From assembly GCA_002811675.1 (NCBI GenBank), contig PDIM01000001.1:136151-200150 (forward strand): a DNA stretch of 64,000 nt, read 5' to 3'. How positions within the stretch are numbered: position 1 is the first letter of the stretch; each line of letters begins with the position of its first letter. Both the position numbers and the translations under genes were made by a program. This DNA comes from Ichthyosporea sp. XGB-2017a (taxonomy: Eukaryota > Opisthokonta > Ichthyosporea). The notes under the pieces were generated by a model. That model saw only the letters and a program-made list of their open reading frames with translations. It was not told where the DNA came from and ran no database searches. Below, piece by piece: positions 1-13,588 of the stretch.

Positions 1-203
1 CAAGTGGGGCACCAAATACAGGTTGAGCCTTTGCACTGCTTCCCCTTGCAAATGGTCTCTTCACCTGCCCCCATACTTTCTTCATTTTGCTCGTCATTAT
101 ACTTGTGTATAAGCATGTGTGCAAACTTCAAGAATACCTCTGATTCCTGTACGAGCACAGAGGCTACAAGCAAGAGGCGCGCAATTGGTCTATCAGTTTC
201 CCT
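1..203 (-). CDS. Truncated exon of an unrecognised gene at the left edge
   Basis: Read on the minus strand, one frame is open for about 67 codons from 203 to the window edge. It starts directly after an AG at 205-204. A pyrimidine-rich tract and a CCTAAC branch-like motif (263-258) lie upstream in the transcript. The predicted peptide has a hydrophobic helical start, then a charged segment, then a cysteine cluster of the form C-x4-C-x4-C-x2-C. I recognise no family. The gene would continue to the left of the window. It could still be a chance open frame: the splice acceptor is plausible, but no donor exon was found upstream. Confidence 0.3.
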
Positions 204-2463
204 CTAATACTAGCTGCAACAAACAAATCACTGGGCTGGTAATCCTCTTCCAGGACAGTTAGGTCCTAATCCCAAAATGGTCTGTACAAATAAGGTCTAA
301 TTGTATGGGAATTCCTATCAAGAAGTAAAAAAAATATGCAAATATGCAAAAAAATAAAAATCTTTTTACATCATGATCAGGTCATGAACCCGATTCCCGG
401 CACATTCGACCTCGATAACTCATTTTATTACATTCATTCATTCATTATTGGGAGACTTTTGGGGGATGGTGCAGGTGGCTGGTGCCTGGTAATTATTCGT
501 AACCTTAGCAACAATTACACCTGCCCCAGCAGCTGATCAATGCAAGGGAGGGTAGGACTAAATGAAATGAAAAGCTGCAAGGGCCACGCGCCCTCGGAAC
601 AGGAAACGAGGTGGAGCCTGCACCAACTGACAAGTCAGGACTCGCAACACACATTCATGCACATAAACGTGAAACATCACTTCAGTCACCCACCATACCA
701 TTGGGGGCAGGAGCTATTCGTAAAGATTTGAAATTTACCATTTCACAAATTCACATCTTGCCTTAATGAAATGCAGGAGTATTTATATATATATATATAT
801 TGCCCACCATTACCCTGGGCTACTTTATTTACATCCTTTCCCGAGCTCAATCGATGTCATCTCTAAGGCCTGAGCCTTCTGCTGCGGTGGCGTCTACGAA
901 GAGGAAGCCGACAGAAAAATCAACATGGAGGCACTTCGTGCACAGGTCCATTGCGAGGTTGACAAAGGTAAGGAAATACAGGAATAATTGTGTAGTACTT
1001 TGGTCCTCCGACATGATCACTGGTAAAAACTAATAGTCCACTATCTATACAATTCACCTATCGTCTCATGACCTTTGCGTATTCATCAGACGATAGATCT
1101 TATATAAAAGTAAAGGAATATATATACGACGCGTGCAAACACCACGGAGCATCGAAAAGCGGTTCCACGGCAATCGTAACGCCTATAACTATGGGCCCAC
1201 ATACCACTGACTTAGGCACACGCATATAACGCCTAAATCAAAAAAGCAAAACAGGCCCAACCTATTGTCTCAAATGCACTACAAAATAGATACACTATCA
1301 AGCACAGGTCAGATAATAGATTAAAAAAAAAAAAAGAAATACATTTAAATCGAGTTCAAAAGTTCATTCTCAAGAGTGAATATCCGGAGGTTATTAATGG
1401 AAAGGAAACGCATAATACTGCATCCTTGCCACAAGTCACTGCTCCTAACGATTCAGTCTCGGCTGAGCACACTTGACCACAACATATAGAGATGCGTGAA
1501 ACAGCCAGTCAAAGTCAAGTTCCGCCTTACAAGTATAGCCTCTATTATTTAGCAAAACATATTCTTTTGGAAAATAAAAGATCACACAAAGTTACATACT
1601 TTTACATATATACGGTGCGTGTGAAGACTACAAGCCACTTTTAAAACTAAGCTAGCAATCACAAAAACACCATACGTTTAGGCCAAAAAATTTAGACCAA
1701 GCTACAAATGAGAAACAAAGATCCTGAGGATTTTCAGCCCATACAATAGCCTATAGTCCCGCAAGCTTCTAACAATACGAGACAATAGATTACAAAAAGA
1801 AAACTTGATTGATATGTTTGATACGAGCGAAGCCTGAAAGACATAGCATATTCTACAGACATTATACGTATCAGGTATCTTGGTCCAGATTAGCAGGATC
1901 CACACCTCATTTACCTCTCTCCACGAGCTCAAAGGCACACGGCAAGGCTACTCGAGGCACGGATTCAACAGTCGTCGCCAATCCAGCCGCATTGAATGTG
2001 TAAAGAAAGGGAACTGCAAGAAGCGGAAGGAAGGGAGAGGTTTTATATGGCCCCGCAGGAATGGTTGATTGTATGGAGCGGAGCCATAGTCAAGGCCACG
2101 AGGATTCAGGGAATACCCCTTTATTGTCATAACCCTACCAAGGCCAATACACACCCCAAGGGCCCCTTTTTGTTTCAAGATCCTTCAGCTCACTCAGCTG
2201 TGCTTTATCAAGGAGCGTTAATTATACCTGGGTTGTTTATTTTATGCCTGGCACTCTCCACACCTGTCCACCTGAACCAGTCCAGATCTTTGTGGGGGGA
2301 GATTGAGTTATAGTCAGGGAAGTGAATTGTCTGGGTTAGTGCGAATAATTGCCAAGTGAGCGAAGGGGTGCTGTTGTGGAAATCTGGGGCTTCGTAAGGT
2401 TTTGTATCTGGGTCTGTAAAGTATATTGAAGTACATCGTTGAAGTACAAAAAGTATTACCGTG
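204..2463. other. Intergenic stretch, no gene established
   Basis: AT-rich DNA with only short open frames. It holds an AT dinucleotide tract at about 785-800. A weak two-exon candidate lies on the plus strand (925-967 joined to 1090-1229, 60 codons, with GTAAGG donor and CAG acceptor), and I cannot assign it. On the minus strand there is an ATATAAAA box at 2048-2041 followed by a GTAAAT donor and a TTTCAG acceptor, but the reading frames are short. A TAACCCTA motif sits at 2130-2137. The segment just upstream of 2464 is presumably the L21 promoter. Confidence 0.5.
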
Positions 2464-3099
2464 ATGCAGCAACAGGGGAAGCAGATATGGACAGCCCTTC
2501 AGAAGGCTTCGTTCCAAATAGGGGCAGCTTCTGTATTTAATCGGGTGGGTATCTTTGCGAGGGGTTCTAAAGCCTGCTGTACATCAATTAGGGGGTTGAT
2601 TAATGGACATGAAAACAGAAATTACGCATCTCATGTTAGACCTGAATTTCCAGAGCCGTTTGTTCAGCCCTTTCCTATTAGGGAAAATGTTTTAAAAAAG
2701 GTGAATTCATTGATAAAAGAGAAAGAAACGGTTGGAAGTTTAACGAATCCTGAAAATTTCAACTTTGCGATTGTGCACCTTGGTGCTACTCAATTTAAAG
2801 TTGCCCCTGGAGACGAGATAACAACGGACAAGCTTGAAGGATGTTATGTGGGGGCAGAAATAGTGTTAGAAAAGGTTCTTCTGGCGGGAGGGAAGGAGTT
2901 TACAATAGTCGGAACACCTTTGGTAGACAAGTCTTTGGTGCGGGTCACAGCTGAAGTTTTGGAAATGGGCAAAACTGCTACTAAAATTGTGTTTAAGAAG
3001 AAGAGAAGAAAGGGCTATAAAAGGGAAAAGGAGTATCGACATGATACGACCTTGCTGAAAATTAAAAATGTAGAAATCAAACCAGACATCCCAGTGTAG
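2464..3099 (+). CDS. MRPL21: Mitochondrial large-subunit ribosomal protein bL21m
   Basis: This encodes a 211-aa protein of the mitochondrial ribosomal large subunit. The first ATG is at 2464; a GTG one codon earlier is not needed. The N-terminal ~90 residues are basic and hydroxylated with few acidic residues, as expected for a mitochondrial presequence. The bL21 fold follows from about residue 100, with the order typical of the family: an FAIVHLGATQFKV strand, a GDEI turn, a VLLAGG segment, an IG.P.V segment, and a basic KKKRRKGY block that contacts rRNA. It is intronless. It is longer than bacterial L21 (~103 aa) because of the presequence, which is normal for mitochondrial versions. The next gene (DPYD) is on the same strand 1.0 kb downstream. 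Confidence 0.95.
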   Translation: MQQQGKQIWTALQKASFQIGAASVFNRVGIFARGSKACCTSIRGLINGHENRNYASHVRPEFPEPFVQPFPIRENVLKKVNSLIKEKETVGSLTNPENFNFAIVHLGATQFKVAPGDEITTDKLEGCYVGAEIVLEKVLLAGGKEFTIVGTPLVDKSLVRVTAEVLEMGKTATKIVFKKKRRKGYKREKEYRHDTTLLKIKNVEIKPDIPV

Positions 3100-3289
3100 G
3101 GTTTTGTAGAATAGTAGTTGAATGTTTCCTGACTTTAGTAGTAGCATGTTGCCTCACTTGATGGTGGTCCTTTTTGCGTCAAGGTGTGTCTGATTGTAGG
3201 GGTAGAGTGATTGTGAGCTGTCATATTACTAATTTGCCCTTCCAGATTAGCTTGGGTAGCAGTAGTATTGCTAATGGGGCTGCGGCAAT

Positions 3290-3295
3290 AATAAA
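3290..3295 (+). terminator. Poly(A) signal of the bL21m gene
   Basis: A perfect AATAAA lies 191 nt after the L21 stop codon and is followed by a GT/T-rich stretch. Confidence 0.6.
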
Positions 3296-4130
3296 GCTGT
3301 TTATTGTGAAAAGTTAAATTTCGTTGTTACTACTCCCTCGCTTTTCGAATTCAGAGCAATACTTTATGTTTGTTTGTTAGTGTGGATATGTGTCTAAGGT
3401 AAACGTAGTCAAGGGCTTAAACAGCTTCTTCAGTGACAAAGATACAACTTCTTCAGCGACAAAAACACCTTCTGAAACATTTCTGAGCTTGTGAGTCTGC
3501 ATTGTTATTTGCATAGGATGACGATGGCCCAAGGTTAGAGGGAGTCTCAATAATGAGACAAAAGTTTTTGTGTGTTTGTGGAGTACACAGGCCCTGCACA
3601 ACTCACATGACCATTTATGAAGGAATGCTCAAAATAGTGAAATTAAAAAGAATTGTTAATTGCCGGCGTAATTTATGTATGGTACCCCCCATACAGTGCG
3701 GGACACAGCTGGATCTGATCCGCGGCTAATTTACGTAATTTCTAATTTCATGTTTTGGTCTTTGACCAGTGGTGCAGCATTCTTGTGCATGGTTAATTAC
3801 CTGGCGGCGGTTGCGTATCAGTCTCCTTGCAATAGCGCTGTGTGGCAGGTGTGAGATTATTGAAACATATCATATCTGGAAGGGAATCGTGTGTATGTGT
3901 GTGATATTGATACTGTGGGATCTAGAGCGAGGGAGCGGGATAGCCACTGTACATTGATTCATTTGTTGTCACGATTATATACATTGTACAGACTGTGTGG
4001 GAAGTTCTCAGTGAAGAAATCTCATATTTCGTTTTTGTTTAGCACTTTGTTTGTAGTATTTTGTTTTTTTTTGCCGTTATAAAAATAGAAATTCTTGTGT
4101 ACGAGAGCGTTTTGGAAATTAGAGGTAACA
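3296..4130. other. Intergenic stretch, DPYD promoter region
   Basis: No coding exon was seen on either strand. A TATATA motif at 3976-3981 lies about 150 bp before the DPYD start and is a candidate TATA box. At 3676-3695 there is a short hairpin with stem TGTATGG/CCATACA and a 6-nt loop; the same stem recurs at 35850-35869. Confidence 0.45.
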
Positions 4131-7100
4131 ATGACTGCATCATCAAAATCCTTAATTCAAGATCTTCCTGACATTGAGAATATCATGTCTCTGAACCCAA
4201 GGGTTTCGAATACTGCATCCCTGGTGTCCACTTCAGAAACGAAGAAAAATAGAAAGTACTGGAAGCGGAATGAGCCTCATTCTCATTCTGATTGTGTAAA
4301 TTGCAATTTAGAGAATAATTTTGATGACGTTAAGCACACTACTTTGAGTGAGAGGGCGGCTTTGAAAGAGGCTCGCCGTTGCTTGAAGTGTGCAGATGCT
4401 CCATGCCAGAAAAGCTGCCCCACTCAGTTAGATATCAAAAGTTTTATTGGTATGATTGATAACAAAAACTTTTATGGTTCAGCAAGAACTATTTTTTCGG
4501 ACAATCCCCTTGGACTTACTTGTGGAATGGTATGCCCAACTAGCGACCTTTGTGTAGGGGGCTGTAACTTGCACGCTTCAGAAGAAGGTGCAATTAATAT
4601 TGGAGGCTTACAGCAATTTGCAACAGAAACATTCAAGAAAATGAACGTTAAGCAAATTCGTGATCCGTCTCTATGCCCTGTGGAACAGTTACCTGAGAGT
4701 TATAAAGTAAAGATCGCGTTGATTGGATGTGGCCCTGCTTCAATTAGTTGTGCAACGTTTCTAGCCCGCTTGGGATATTCCAATATTACTGTATTTGAAA
4801 AAGAAGAGTTTGTTGGAGGATTAAGCTCATCAGAAATTCCCCAGTATCGCCTGCCACTGGATGTTGTGAATTTCGAAGTAGAACTTATGAAAGATCTTGG
4901 TGTAGAAGTGGTGTATAACAAAGCACTTGGGCGTGATTTTACGTTAGAGAGTTTGAAGAAGGAAAACTTCGAAGCTATATTCGTAGGAATTGGACTGCCT
5001 GAGCCCAAAAAAATTCCCCAGTTCGAAAAACTGGAACGAGAACATGGTTATTACTCTTCAAAGGAGTTTCTTCCCCTTGTTTCTAAAGCTAGTAAGCCTG
5101 GAATGTGTTGTTGCAAGTCACAATTGCCGAAGCTGCACGGTAATGTTATTGTCCTAGGGGCTGGTGACACTGCATTTGATTGCGCAACCTCAGCCTTGCG
5201 CTGTGGTGCACGACGAGTTTTTGTTGCGTTCCGCAAAGGATTTCAGAACATGCGTGCTGTCCCTGAAGAAGTTGATCTTGCCAAAGAAGAAAAGTGTGAG
5301 TTTGTTCCCTTTGTTAGTCCAGAAGAAGTTATCTTGAAAGACGGTCGCATTTCTGCTCTCGTACTGTCTCGAACTGAGCAGCTTGATGATGGTTCATGGG
5401 TAACAGACAAAGAACAGACTATGAGATTAAAAGCAAACTTTATTATATCTGCATTCGGAAGTACATTAAAAGATTCGAATGTGATTCAGGCACTTGCACC
5501 CATGCAGATGAATAGATGGGGATTGCCAGATGTCAATGACAAAACAATGGCTACTAGTCTGGACGGTGTTTTTGCCGGTGGAGACATTTCAGGCATTGCA
5601 CAAACTACTGTCGAGTCTGTCAATGATGGAAAGCAAGCTTCTTGGCATCTTCATAAATATATTCAGGAGAGCTTTGGGCTTCCTGTGCCCAATGAGCCAA
5701 ATCTTCCGAAATTCTTTACAGAGATTGATAATGTCGATCTGAGCGTAGTAATTTGTGGATTAAGATTTCCAAACCCATTTGGATTAGCTAGTGCACCACC
5801 CACTACCTCAGGGCCTATGATAAGGCGCGCTTTTGAAGCTGGTTGGGGATTTGCGGTTACAAAAACGTTTGTCCTAGATAAAGATTCGGTTGTGAATGTG
5901 TCCCCGAGAATTGTGAGGGGCACCACATCAGGTTATAATTATGGCCCAGGACAGGGCTCCTTCTTGAATATTGAGCTTATCAGTGAAAAATCCTGTGCTT
6001 ATTGGCTGAAGGCTGTAAGTCAATTGAAAAGAGAATTTCCGGACCGCATTTTAATTGCGAGCATTATGTGTGCATATGAGAAGGAGTCATGGGAGGAGCT
6101 TTCGAAAAAAGCCGAGGCAGCAGGAGCAGATGCTATTGAATTGAATTTGTCTTGCCCTCATGGAATGGGAGAAAAAGGAATGGGGCTTGCCTGCGGTCAA
6201 AAGGTCGAGATGGTACATGATATCTGTAAATGGGTGAGAGCTGCTGTTTCTATTCCTTTTTTTGCGAAACTGACCCCAAACGTGACTGAAGTTGCTGATA
6301 TTGCGGATGCAGCGAAAAGAGGTGGTGCGGATGGCGTTACTGCAATTAATACTGTTTCGGGGCTTATGGGGCTTAGTGCCGACGCAAAGGCCTGGCCAAA
6401 GGTTGGCAAGTCGGAGAAAACTACCTATGGGGGCGTCTCGGGCAATGCCATAAGACCGATGGCTCTTCGTGCTATTTCGAAAGTTTCCAAAACTCTTCCC
6501 GGGTTTCCTATTTTGGCAACCGGTGGTTGTGATAGTGGGGAGTCCGCCCTCCAATTTCTTCACGCAGGGGCGTCTGCCGTTCAGATTTGCAGTGCAGTCC
6601 AAAATCAAGATTTTACCGTGGTTGAGGATTATATTACGTCTTTAAAAGCCTTGCTTTACTTGAAAACTAGAGAAGATCTTGCTGATTGGGATGGTCAGAG
6701 TGCAGCTACTCCGGTGCACCAACTTGGAAAACCCGTTGCTGACATTTCGTCGAAGGCTAAATCTACATTACCAAACTTTGGACCGTTCTTGGAACAGAAA
6801 CGGTCTATAATTGCCGAGTTGAAGAAAGGTGAAAATATCTTATGTCATGGCAAGGAAAAGTTTAGACCTGCCCCGTCCCCTTCATCACCTGTTCCTACGG
6901 TTTCGGAAATTATAGGAAAAGCAGTTCAGCGTGTAGGAAACTACAATGATTTAAATAACAAAGAGCATGTAGTGGCACTCGTTAACGAAGATATGTGTAT
7001 AAACTGTGGAAAATGTTATATGACTTGTAATGATTCTGGGTACCAGGCAATTACATTTGATCCAGAAACACATTTACCTCATGTTACTGATGACTGCACA

Positions 7101-7208
7101 GGCTGTACCTTGTGTGTTAGTGTGTGTCCGATCATTGACTGCATAACTATGGTTGAAAGAAAGATACCTTATGTTCCTATTAGAGGGATTCCTTTTGGCT
7201 CTAATTAA
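4131..7208 (+). CDS. DPYD: Dihydropyrimidine dehydrogenase (NADP+)
   Basis: This cytosolic flavo-iron-sulfur enzyme reduces uracil and thymine to their dihydro forms, the first and rate-limiting step of pyrimidine breakdown. Starting at ATG 4131 gives 1025 aa, the same length as I recall for the mammalian enzyme. Domain order is canonical. N-terminal [4Fe-4S] cysteines start at C84, C87, C92 and C96. The FAD-binding motif IGCGPAS and the NADPH-binding motif LGAGDTAFD follow. The FMN/substrate barrel carries the active-site loop NLSCPHGMG, with the catalytic cysteine at residue 675 (nt 6153-6155). Two C-terminal ferredoxin-like clusters ([11 protein letters not shown] and [11 protein letters not shown]) complete it. 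All cluster ligands are present. The gene is intronless over 3 kb. The TTG-initiated extension upstream of 4131 is rejected because the ATG gives the family length. Confidence 0.98.
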   Translation: MTASSKSLIQDLPDIENIMSLNPRVSNTASLVSTSETKKNRKYWKRNEPHSHSDCVNCNLENNFDDVKHTTLSERAALKEARRCLKCADAPCQKSCPTQLDIKSFIGMIDNKNFYGSARTIFSDNPLGLTCGMVCPTSDLCVGGCNLHASEEGAINIGGLQQFATETFKKMNVKQIRDPSLCPVEQLPESYKVKIALIGCGPASISCATFLARLGYSNITVFEKEEFVGGLSSSEIPQYRLPLDVVNFEVELMKDLGVEVVYNKALGRDFTLESLKKENFEAIFVGIGLPEPKKIPQFEKLEREHGYYSSKEFLPLVSKASKPGMCCCKSQLPKLHGNVIVLGAGDTAFDCATSALRCGARRVFVAFRKGFQNMRAVPEEVDLAKEEKCEFVPFVSPEEVILKDGRISALVLSRTEQLDDGSWVTDKEQTMRLKANFIISAFGSTLKDSNVIQALAPMQMNRWGLPDVNDKTMATSLDGVFAGGDISGIAQTTVESVNDGKQASWHLHKYIQESFGLPVPNEPNLPKFFTEIDNVDLSVVICGLRFPNPFGLASAPPTTSGPMIRRAFEAGWGFAVTKTFVLDKDSVVNVSPRIVRGTTSGYNYGPGQGSFLNIELISEKSCAYWLKAVSQLKREFPDRILIASIMCAYEKESWEELSKKAEAAGADAIELNLSCPHGMGEKGMGLACGQKVEMVHDICKWVRAAVSIPFFAKLTPNVTEVADIADAAKRGGADGVTAINTVSGLMGLSADAKAWPKVGKSEKTTYGGVSGNAIRPMALRAISKVSKTLPGFPILATGGCDSGESALQFLHAGASAVQICSAVQNQDFTVVEDYITSLKALLYLKTREDLADWDGQSAATPVHQLGKPVADISSKAKSTLPNFGPFLEQKRSIIAELKKGENILCHGKEKFRPAPSPSSPVPTVSEIIGKAVQRVGNYNDLNNKEHVVALVNEDMCINCGKCYMTCNDSGYQAITFDPETHLPHVTDDCTGCTLCVSVCPIIDCITMVERKIPYVPIRGIPFGSN

Positions 7209-9647
7209 AAATGTAATTATTTTCAGAGGCTCTCTCTTTCTAGGTATGAATATTATAGTGCTGGTAGTGATTGCTCGTTGTTCATGTCCTTGTGGCATTC
7301 AACTCTCCAGTGCCAAGTATTTTGTGAATGATATATTGGCTTCCAACGTATATAATAAATAGTGCTGGATCAGCTGCTTTCATGAGAGGATTGGAAATTA
7401 GACTTAAAAGATTTATGTGAAAATCTGCATTCCATTGAAGAAGATACGGTCAAGTATTCATCGCATTCCTTTACCTTTATTACTTTTTCTTTTTTTTTAC
7501 TCTATTGCATGATTCGATCTTGAAGTTTGAGTCATGCGCATGCATGTGTAAGTTGCCTTGAATTCTAATAGTAATATAATATTAAGCAAGCTCATCAATG
7601 AACAGCTAAGCTTGCGGTTAACACAACTTCACAGCGATCCTTACTTAATTTAGCAGAAGCCTTTTTGCAGAACGTATTCAACTTGGTAAAGTTTGATTAT
7701 ATGGGATTTCAGCAATTGTGTAACCTAGAGAATTATTACCATACACATTTGATTATTGATATACTCGCGTCCAGTGGTACTTCACACTCTAGTACGACGC
7801 GTCTGAGAAATTAGCAGGGAGCGCACGCAAGGTTACACCCTTGTAATCTTCTCACGGGCAAAGTTCAAATTATGAAATTATTTTTTACAAGTTGCTATAC
7901 ACTGAAGTGTGCGTGTCCCACGAGGGGTGCGGTCAGAGAAGCAAATGATACCAGCTGACTTAGATAGTTACTTTCTTTCCAGCTTATGGGATCATTCGTC
8001 TCTCTTAGTAAGCGGTATGCTGGATCAAAATCGATTAGTGTTAGCAGATAATACCAACATAAAACTTGAACATGTACTTTTTAAATAATATGTATTTCAT
8101 GGCAAACACTTTCTATTTGATACTCTTACAATAAAAATATGTGAGGCTCCAAATTATTCATTGAACTAGCTATAGGTCAAAATTATCGAGCGAGCTTGCG
8201 AGCGATTCCTCCTTACTGATCGACAATTTAAATACACTTTTAGGGCGTCCTCTGATTGGCTCCTGGAATTTGCCCTACTATCTATAACCCTAAAGAAGAA
8301 AATGGGGAGCGAGCCGACCTTTAGGTCATTGCAATTTTATATCAAGGAGCTTTTTATCGTCATCAATATATATAGCCAGCTTGAATTGAGTTTTCATTCA
8401 GATTCGCCAGGGTTACATCAGGAAGTGGATTTTGTCCCTATCAGCTGGTCTTGAATCCAGTTCATGAAGTACCTATAAGTTATACATTTGTTGTTGTTTT
8501 TCCTTTCTAACGAGTCCAAGCTGCGTCAGGGATGAATAATTTATAATAATTATATTTGATAGATGAGAATCCTCGAATAAAAGAAACTCATCGCCTGCGG
8601 TTTTGACCCGATAGCAATTTCTGTACTTTTTTATACATATAAAAAATCGATTTTTATAAATCTGATCCGGCCGTATTATAATATTATTATACATTACGCG
8701 AGGAAATATATTTACGCTGCATGCAGTTGGCCGCGGGTCCCTCCATGAGCAGGGATCAGCTGACCGGGGCTACTACATAAATTATATTGTTTCTGCAAAT
8801 GGCCGCCGCGAGATAATTTTATAGTTTGCGTCTAGTAGCGACCATGACGACGTCGCAATCTGCATCTGCATCACCATACCCCCCTTTGATTTGAGCGGCT
8901 ATTTAGCGGGGATTTAGAGGGTGTACCCCGAACTACCCTCGAATAAGCTTGCTGATATCGAGGGCTGATTAATAAAATATTACTATTTTTTTAATAATAA
9001 TTAAAAAAACAATGGATCTTGTACATTGAGGCGCTACTGCATTGTGATTATTGTACGTTATACGGATATTCATATATAATCCTGATCAGCTGGGCAGTAA
9101 CATCTACATAATATCATGGTGATGGGTACAATAACAGTAACAAATAAAGCTGCAATAATAATATAGTCCAGTACGAATATTACTATACTATGCACTAATA
9201 TAACTATGTAACTTCTTGTGGCTTGGAAAGAATGGCCGTCCCCGTCATTGTATAGGACAGCTATAGATAGTGCAGTTCCGCGGAAACTATAGCTACGCAC
9301 TCAACTATGGGGGGGGGGCATCTAACGCCCCTTCCTCGCCCTGTGCAAGTCCTCTTCACCTCAACATTGCGAAGGGGCTCTTAGGCCTTTGTGGAAGTGT
9401 GCATGTGAGAAAGAGGAGAAACTGATCGATCTTGGTGACTTGGATCTGTTTGATTTCCCATAGAGTTGTGTTTCGGTACTTTATCGTTTTAAGAAATATA
9501 TTGTTTGCTGTTTATTGTGAATGCAGTTTGGTTCTTTTGATTTGCATTGTTTTATTAAGAGGGATTTCATTGTTTTATCTAAAGTTTAACGGAAAATTGT
9601 AATAATCAAAAAAAAAAAAAGGAACGGGATTTTAGTAGAATTTGAGA
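7209..9647. other. 2.4-kb AT-rich intergenic stretch
   Basis: No gene is supported. The stretch holds copy 1 of the dispersed repeat (listed separately), several TA-rich blocks (8520-8700, 8950-9180), a run of nine or more G at about 9308 and an A-run at 9608-9620 just before the forkhead start. AATAAA-like motifs near 7354 probably end the DPYD transcript. Open frames such as 9070-9300 on the minus strand lack ATG context and look accidental. Confidence 0.5.
8186..8341 (+). repeat. Dispersed ~155-bp repeat, copy 1
   Basis: The unit begins TTATCGAGCGAGCTTGCGAG and ends near TCATTGCAATTTTA. Copies 2 (12136-12319) and 3 (13237-13393) are nearly identical, with single-base differences such as GGG versus GCG after the internal ATG. 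It has no terminal inverted repeats and no clear target-site duplication. Internal features are a TAACCCTA motif, the short palindrome GACCTTTAGGTC, and an ATG in good context (AAGAAAATGG). Confidence 0.9.
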
Positions 9648-11145
<1,498 letters not shown>

Positions 11146-11336
11146 GGACCCCTACATTGGCATGGTTAACTATTGCATACTTTTGCTTGAAAATTGTAAT
11201 AAGCACCATTTATTGTAAAGAAAGCGGTCCAGAAGTCGCGCGAAAAAGGAAGAGAAAACAAAATGAAAAGAAAAAAAAAAAAGAAAAAGAATCTTTAATG
11301 TACCATATTGCACTTTGAATTAGTCAAAACAGAAAC

Positions 11337-11342
11337 AATAAA
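11337..11342 (+). terminator. Poly(A) signal downstream of the forkhead gene
   Basis: AATAAA occurs 192 nt after the stop codon, after an A-rich stretch at 11260-11290. Confidence 0.5.
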
Positions 11343-12399
11343 CACTTCAGAAGTTCTGCGAACTACACAAAGATCAAAAAGTAAACGGGATTAATTGAGT
11401 GGCATAATTGACACCAAGGCCCAAGGCCCCCATTCCTTCAATTAAAACCAGTTCAAAAATACAGGACCTATGCTCTTACGCCAACAAGCAATCGAATGCC
11501 TGTCTGTTTGCTGAGCTAGCATGGTCTTGGAATCCGATTGAAAGCAAAATGCGAGTTCACACTTGATTACTGTACAATCAAATTCTACATAGACAGTGTT
11601 GTACGCCACCACGTCTGTGTGAAATGTGAAAGGCAGTGCACGAGGACGATGATAAAGGACCACAGGAAAAAAGTGCAATATGTTCCAATTTCTAATCTCA
11701 AATACTGAGTTCTGGGCGGCGGACCTGGTACTGGAATGCACGTACAGATAAATATATTTCTCATTGACGTCGACGCGCTACATAATTATTTATTTTATCG
11801 ATACAATAGAGAGATAGAGAGCCGAGCTGCATCATGGTCGTAGACCCGTGTACGTTATACGTATAACGCGAGGGGATAACGTCGGTGAGTACAATAGGTC
11901 ACGGGAGGACAAATTATCCATCATTCGATGATGGAGCAGCAAATCAGCAGCCTTTGATTCTAATTACAGTGGCCCTTGCAGTGCCCCACCTTGTATCAAT
12001 TGGAAAATATGCCAATATTAGCCTCAGCCCCCCAATCTCCTTCAACAGGCATAACCCTAGAGAGGCTCGCGCACATTTATTGTTTATAATCTACGTCGAC
12101 AATCTATAGCTGTATATATGTATAATAATTATTTATCGAGCGAGCTTGCGAGCGATTCCTCCTTATCGAGCGAGCTTGCGAGCGATTCCTCCTTACTGAT
12201 CGACAATTTAAATACACTTTTAGGGCGTCCTCTGATTGGCTCCTGGAATTTGCGCTACTATCTATAACCCTAAAGAAGAAAATGGCGAGCGAGCCGACCT
12301 TTAGGTCATTGCAATTTTCCCCCTGCTTTAAAGTTGAAACAAAGTTGGCTTTTAAGCTTTAACGGGTTTTTAAGGTTTATTTAATCGGCTTCAAGTATA
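11343..12399. other. Intergenic stretch between forkhead gene and gapped gene
   Basis: No exon is supported on either strand. It contains repeat copy 2 at its right end and a TAACCCTA motif at 12052-12059. The minus-strand open frame at 11442-11741 has no ATG and no recognisable protein. Confidence 0.45.
12136..12319 (+). repeat. Dispersed repeat copy 2, with tandem duplication of its first 31 bases
   Basis: Same unit as at 8186 and 13237, but the first ~31 bases (TATCGAGCG..CTCCT) are present twice in tandem before the rest of the element. It ends at GCAATTTT, 80 bp before the ATG at 12400. An internal TAACCCTA lies at 12265-12272. Confidence 0.9.
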
Positions 12400-12719
12400 A
12401 TGAGCGAAAATGTTGAGAATGGGGAAGATGATTATGATATGGAGGAGGAGCAGGAAGAGATTGATGAGAATGAGATTGGGAAAACTCGTTTAGCAACAGA
12501 TTTTTTGAAAGAGAATCCTGATCTTGGGCCAAAGAAGTTAACTGAATACAGAAAAAGATTTGATTATTTGCGCAAAAGTGCGAAAGCACCTGTTGTCCTT
12601 GAACAAAACAACATTTTCAATGCTAATGAGGGGACTTATAGATTCCAGGATGCATGGAGGCCAAATGAAATGTACTGGATTCCGGAGAGGCTTAGTAAAA
12701 TCGAATGCCCCTTTCTAAT
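12400..12719 (+). CDS. 5' part of an unrecognised gene, interrupted by the assembly gap
   Basis: From ATG 12400 the frame is open for 106 codons until the run of N begins. The first 25 residues are very acidic (Asp/Glu-rich). A basic, helical stretch follows with TEYRKRFDYLRK, then an aromatic-rich segment including DAWRPNEMYWIPERL. Codon usage resembles the neighbouring real genes. I recognise no family; a nuclear protein is a guess from charge alone. The 3' end lies inside or beyond the 517-base gap. Because repeat copy 3 follows the gap immediately, the gene probably ends within the gap. Confidence 0.6.
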
Positions 12720-13236
12720 NNNNNNNNNNNNNNNNNNNNNNNNNNNNNNNNNNNNNNNNNNNNNNNNNNNNNNNNNNNNNNNNNNNNNNNNNNNNNNNNN
12801 NNNNNNNNNNNNNNNNNNNNNNNNNNNNNNNNNNNNNNNNNNNNNNNNNNNNNNNNNNNNNNNNNNNNNNNNNNNNNNNNNNNNNNNNNNNNNNNNNNNN
12901 NNNNNNNNNNNNNNNNNNNNNNNNNNNNNNNNNNNNNNNNNNNNNNNNNNNNNNNNNNNNNNNNNNNNNNNNNNNNNNNNNNNNNNNNNNNNNNNNNNNN
13001 NNNNNNNNNNNNNNNNNNNNNNNNNNNNNNNNNNNNNNNNNNNNNNNNNNNNNNNNNNNNNNNNNNNNNNNNNNNNNNNNNNNNNNNNNNNNNNNNNNNN
13101 NNNNNNNNNNNNNNNNNNNNNNNNNNNNNNNNNNNNNNNNNNNNNNNNNNNNNNNNNNNNNNNNNNNNNNNNNNNNNNNNNNNNNNNNNNNNNNNNNNNN
13201 NNNNNNNNNNNNNNNNNNNNNNNNNNNNNNNNNNNN
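12720..13236. other. Assembly gap (517 N)
   Basis: A run of N from 12720 to 13236. Open frames drawn through it are meaningless. The gap abuts repeat copy 3, so a repeat-induced assembly break is likely. Confidence 0.99.
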
Positions 13237-13393
13237 TTATCGAGCGAGCTTGCGAGCGATTCCTCCTTACTGATCGACAATTTAAATACACTTTTAGGGC
13301 GTCCTCTGATTGGCTCCTGGAATTTGCCCTACTATCTATAACCCTAAAGAAGAAAATGGCGAGCGAGCCGACCTTTAGGTCATTGCAATTTTA
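13237..13393 (+). repeat. Dispersed ~155-bp repeat, copy 3
   Basis: A full copy without the head duplication of copy 2, starting exactly at the end of the gap. It lies about 195 bp upstream of the desaturase start, so it may be part of that gene's promoter or 5' flank. Confidence 0.9.
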
Positions 13394-13588
13394 TACACAT
13401 GTCCATTTAGTGATTTTATCTCAGGTTAGTTTTGGAGCTGTGTATTATACTGGATTTGTACTTGCTGTGCTGAGGATTTGAAAGATATAGAGTAGACTCC
13501 TGAGAAGAAAGAAAGATAAATCCCTAAAGGTGTTATATATACAGTATATCGCCTAACTTGCAACCCCATTGTACATAAGAATCTTGCT

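Noticed and set aside
925-1229. Two-exon candidate with 60 codons (exons 925-967 and 1090-1229)
   Set aside because: Splice sites are acceptable, but the peptide matches nothing I know; kept only as a note in the intergenic entry.
9070-9300. Hydrophobic 76-codon minus-strand frame
   Set aside because: No supporting ATG context, AT-rich DNA and no homologous pattern; hydrophobicity is expected from T-rich codons.
12636-13481. Several open frames running through the N gap on both strands
   Set aside because: They exist only because N codons cannot be stops.
13237-13481. Peptide MASEPTFRSLQF.. starting inside repeat copy 3
   Set aside because: The frame leaves the repeat into unique DNA and is different at each copy; no sign of a conserved protein beyond the repeat.
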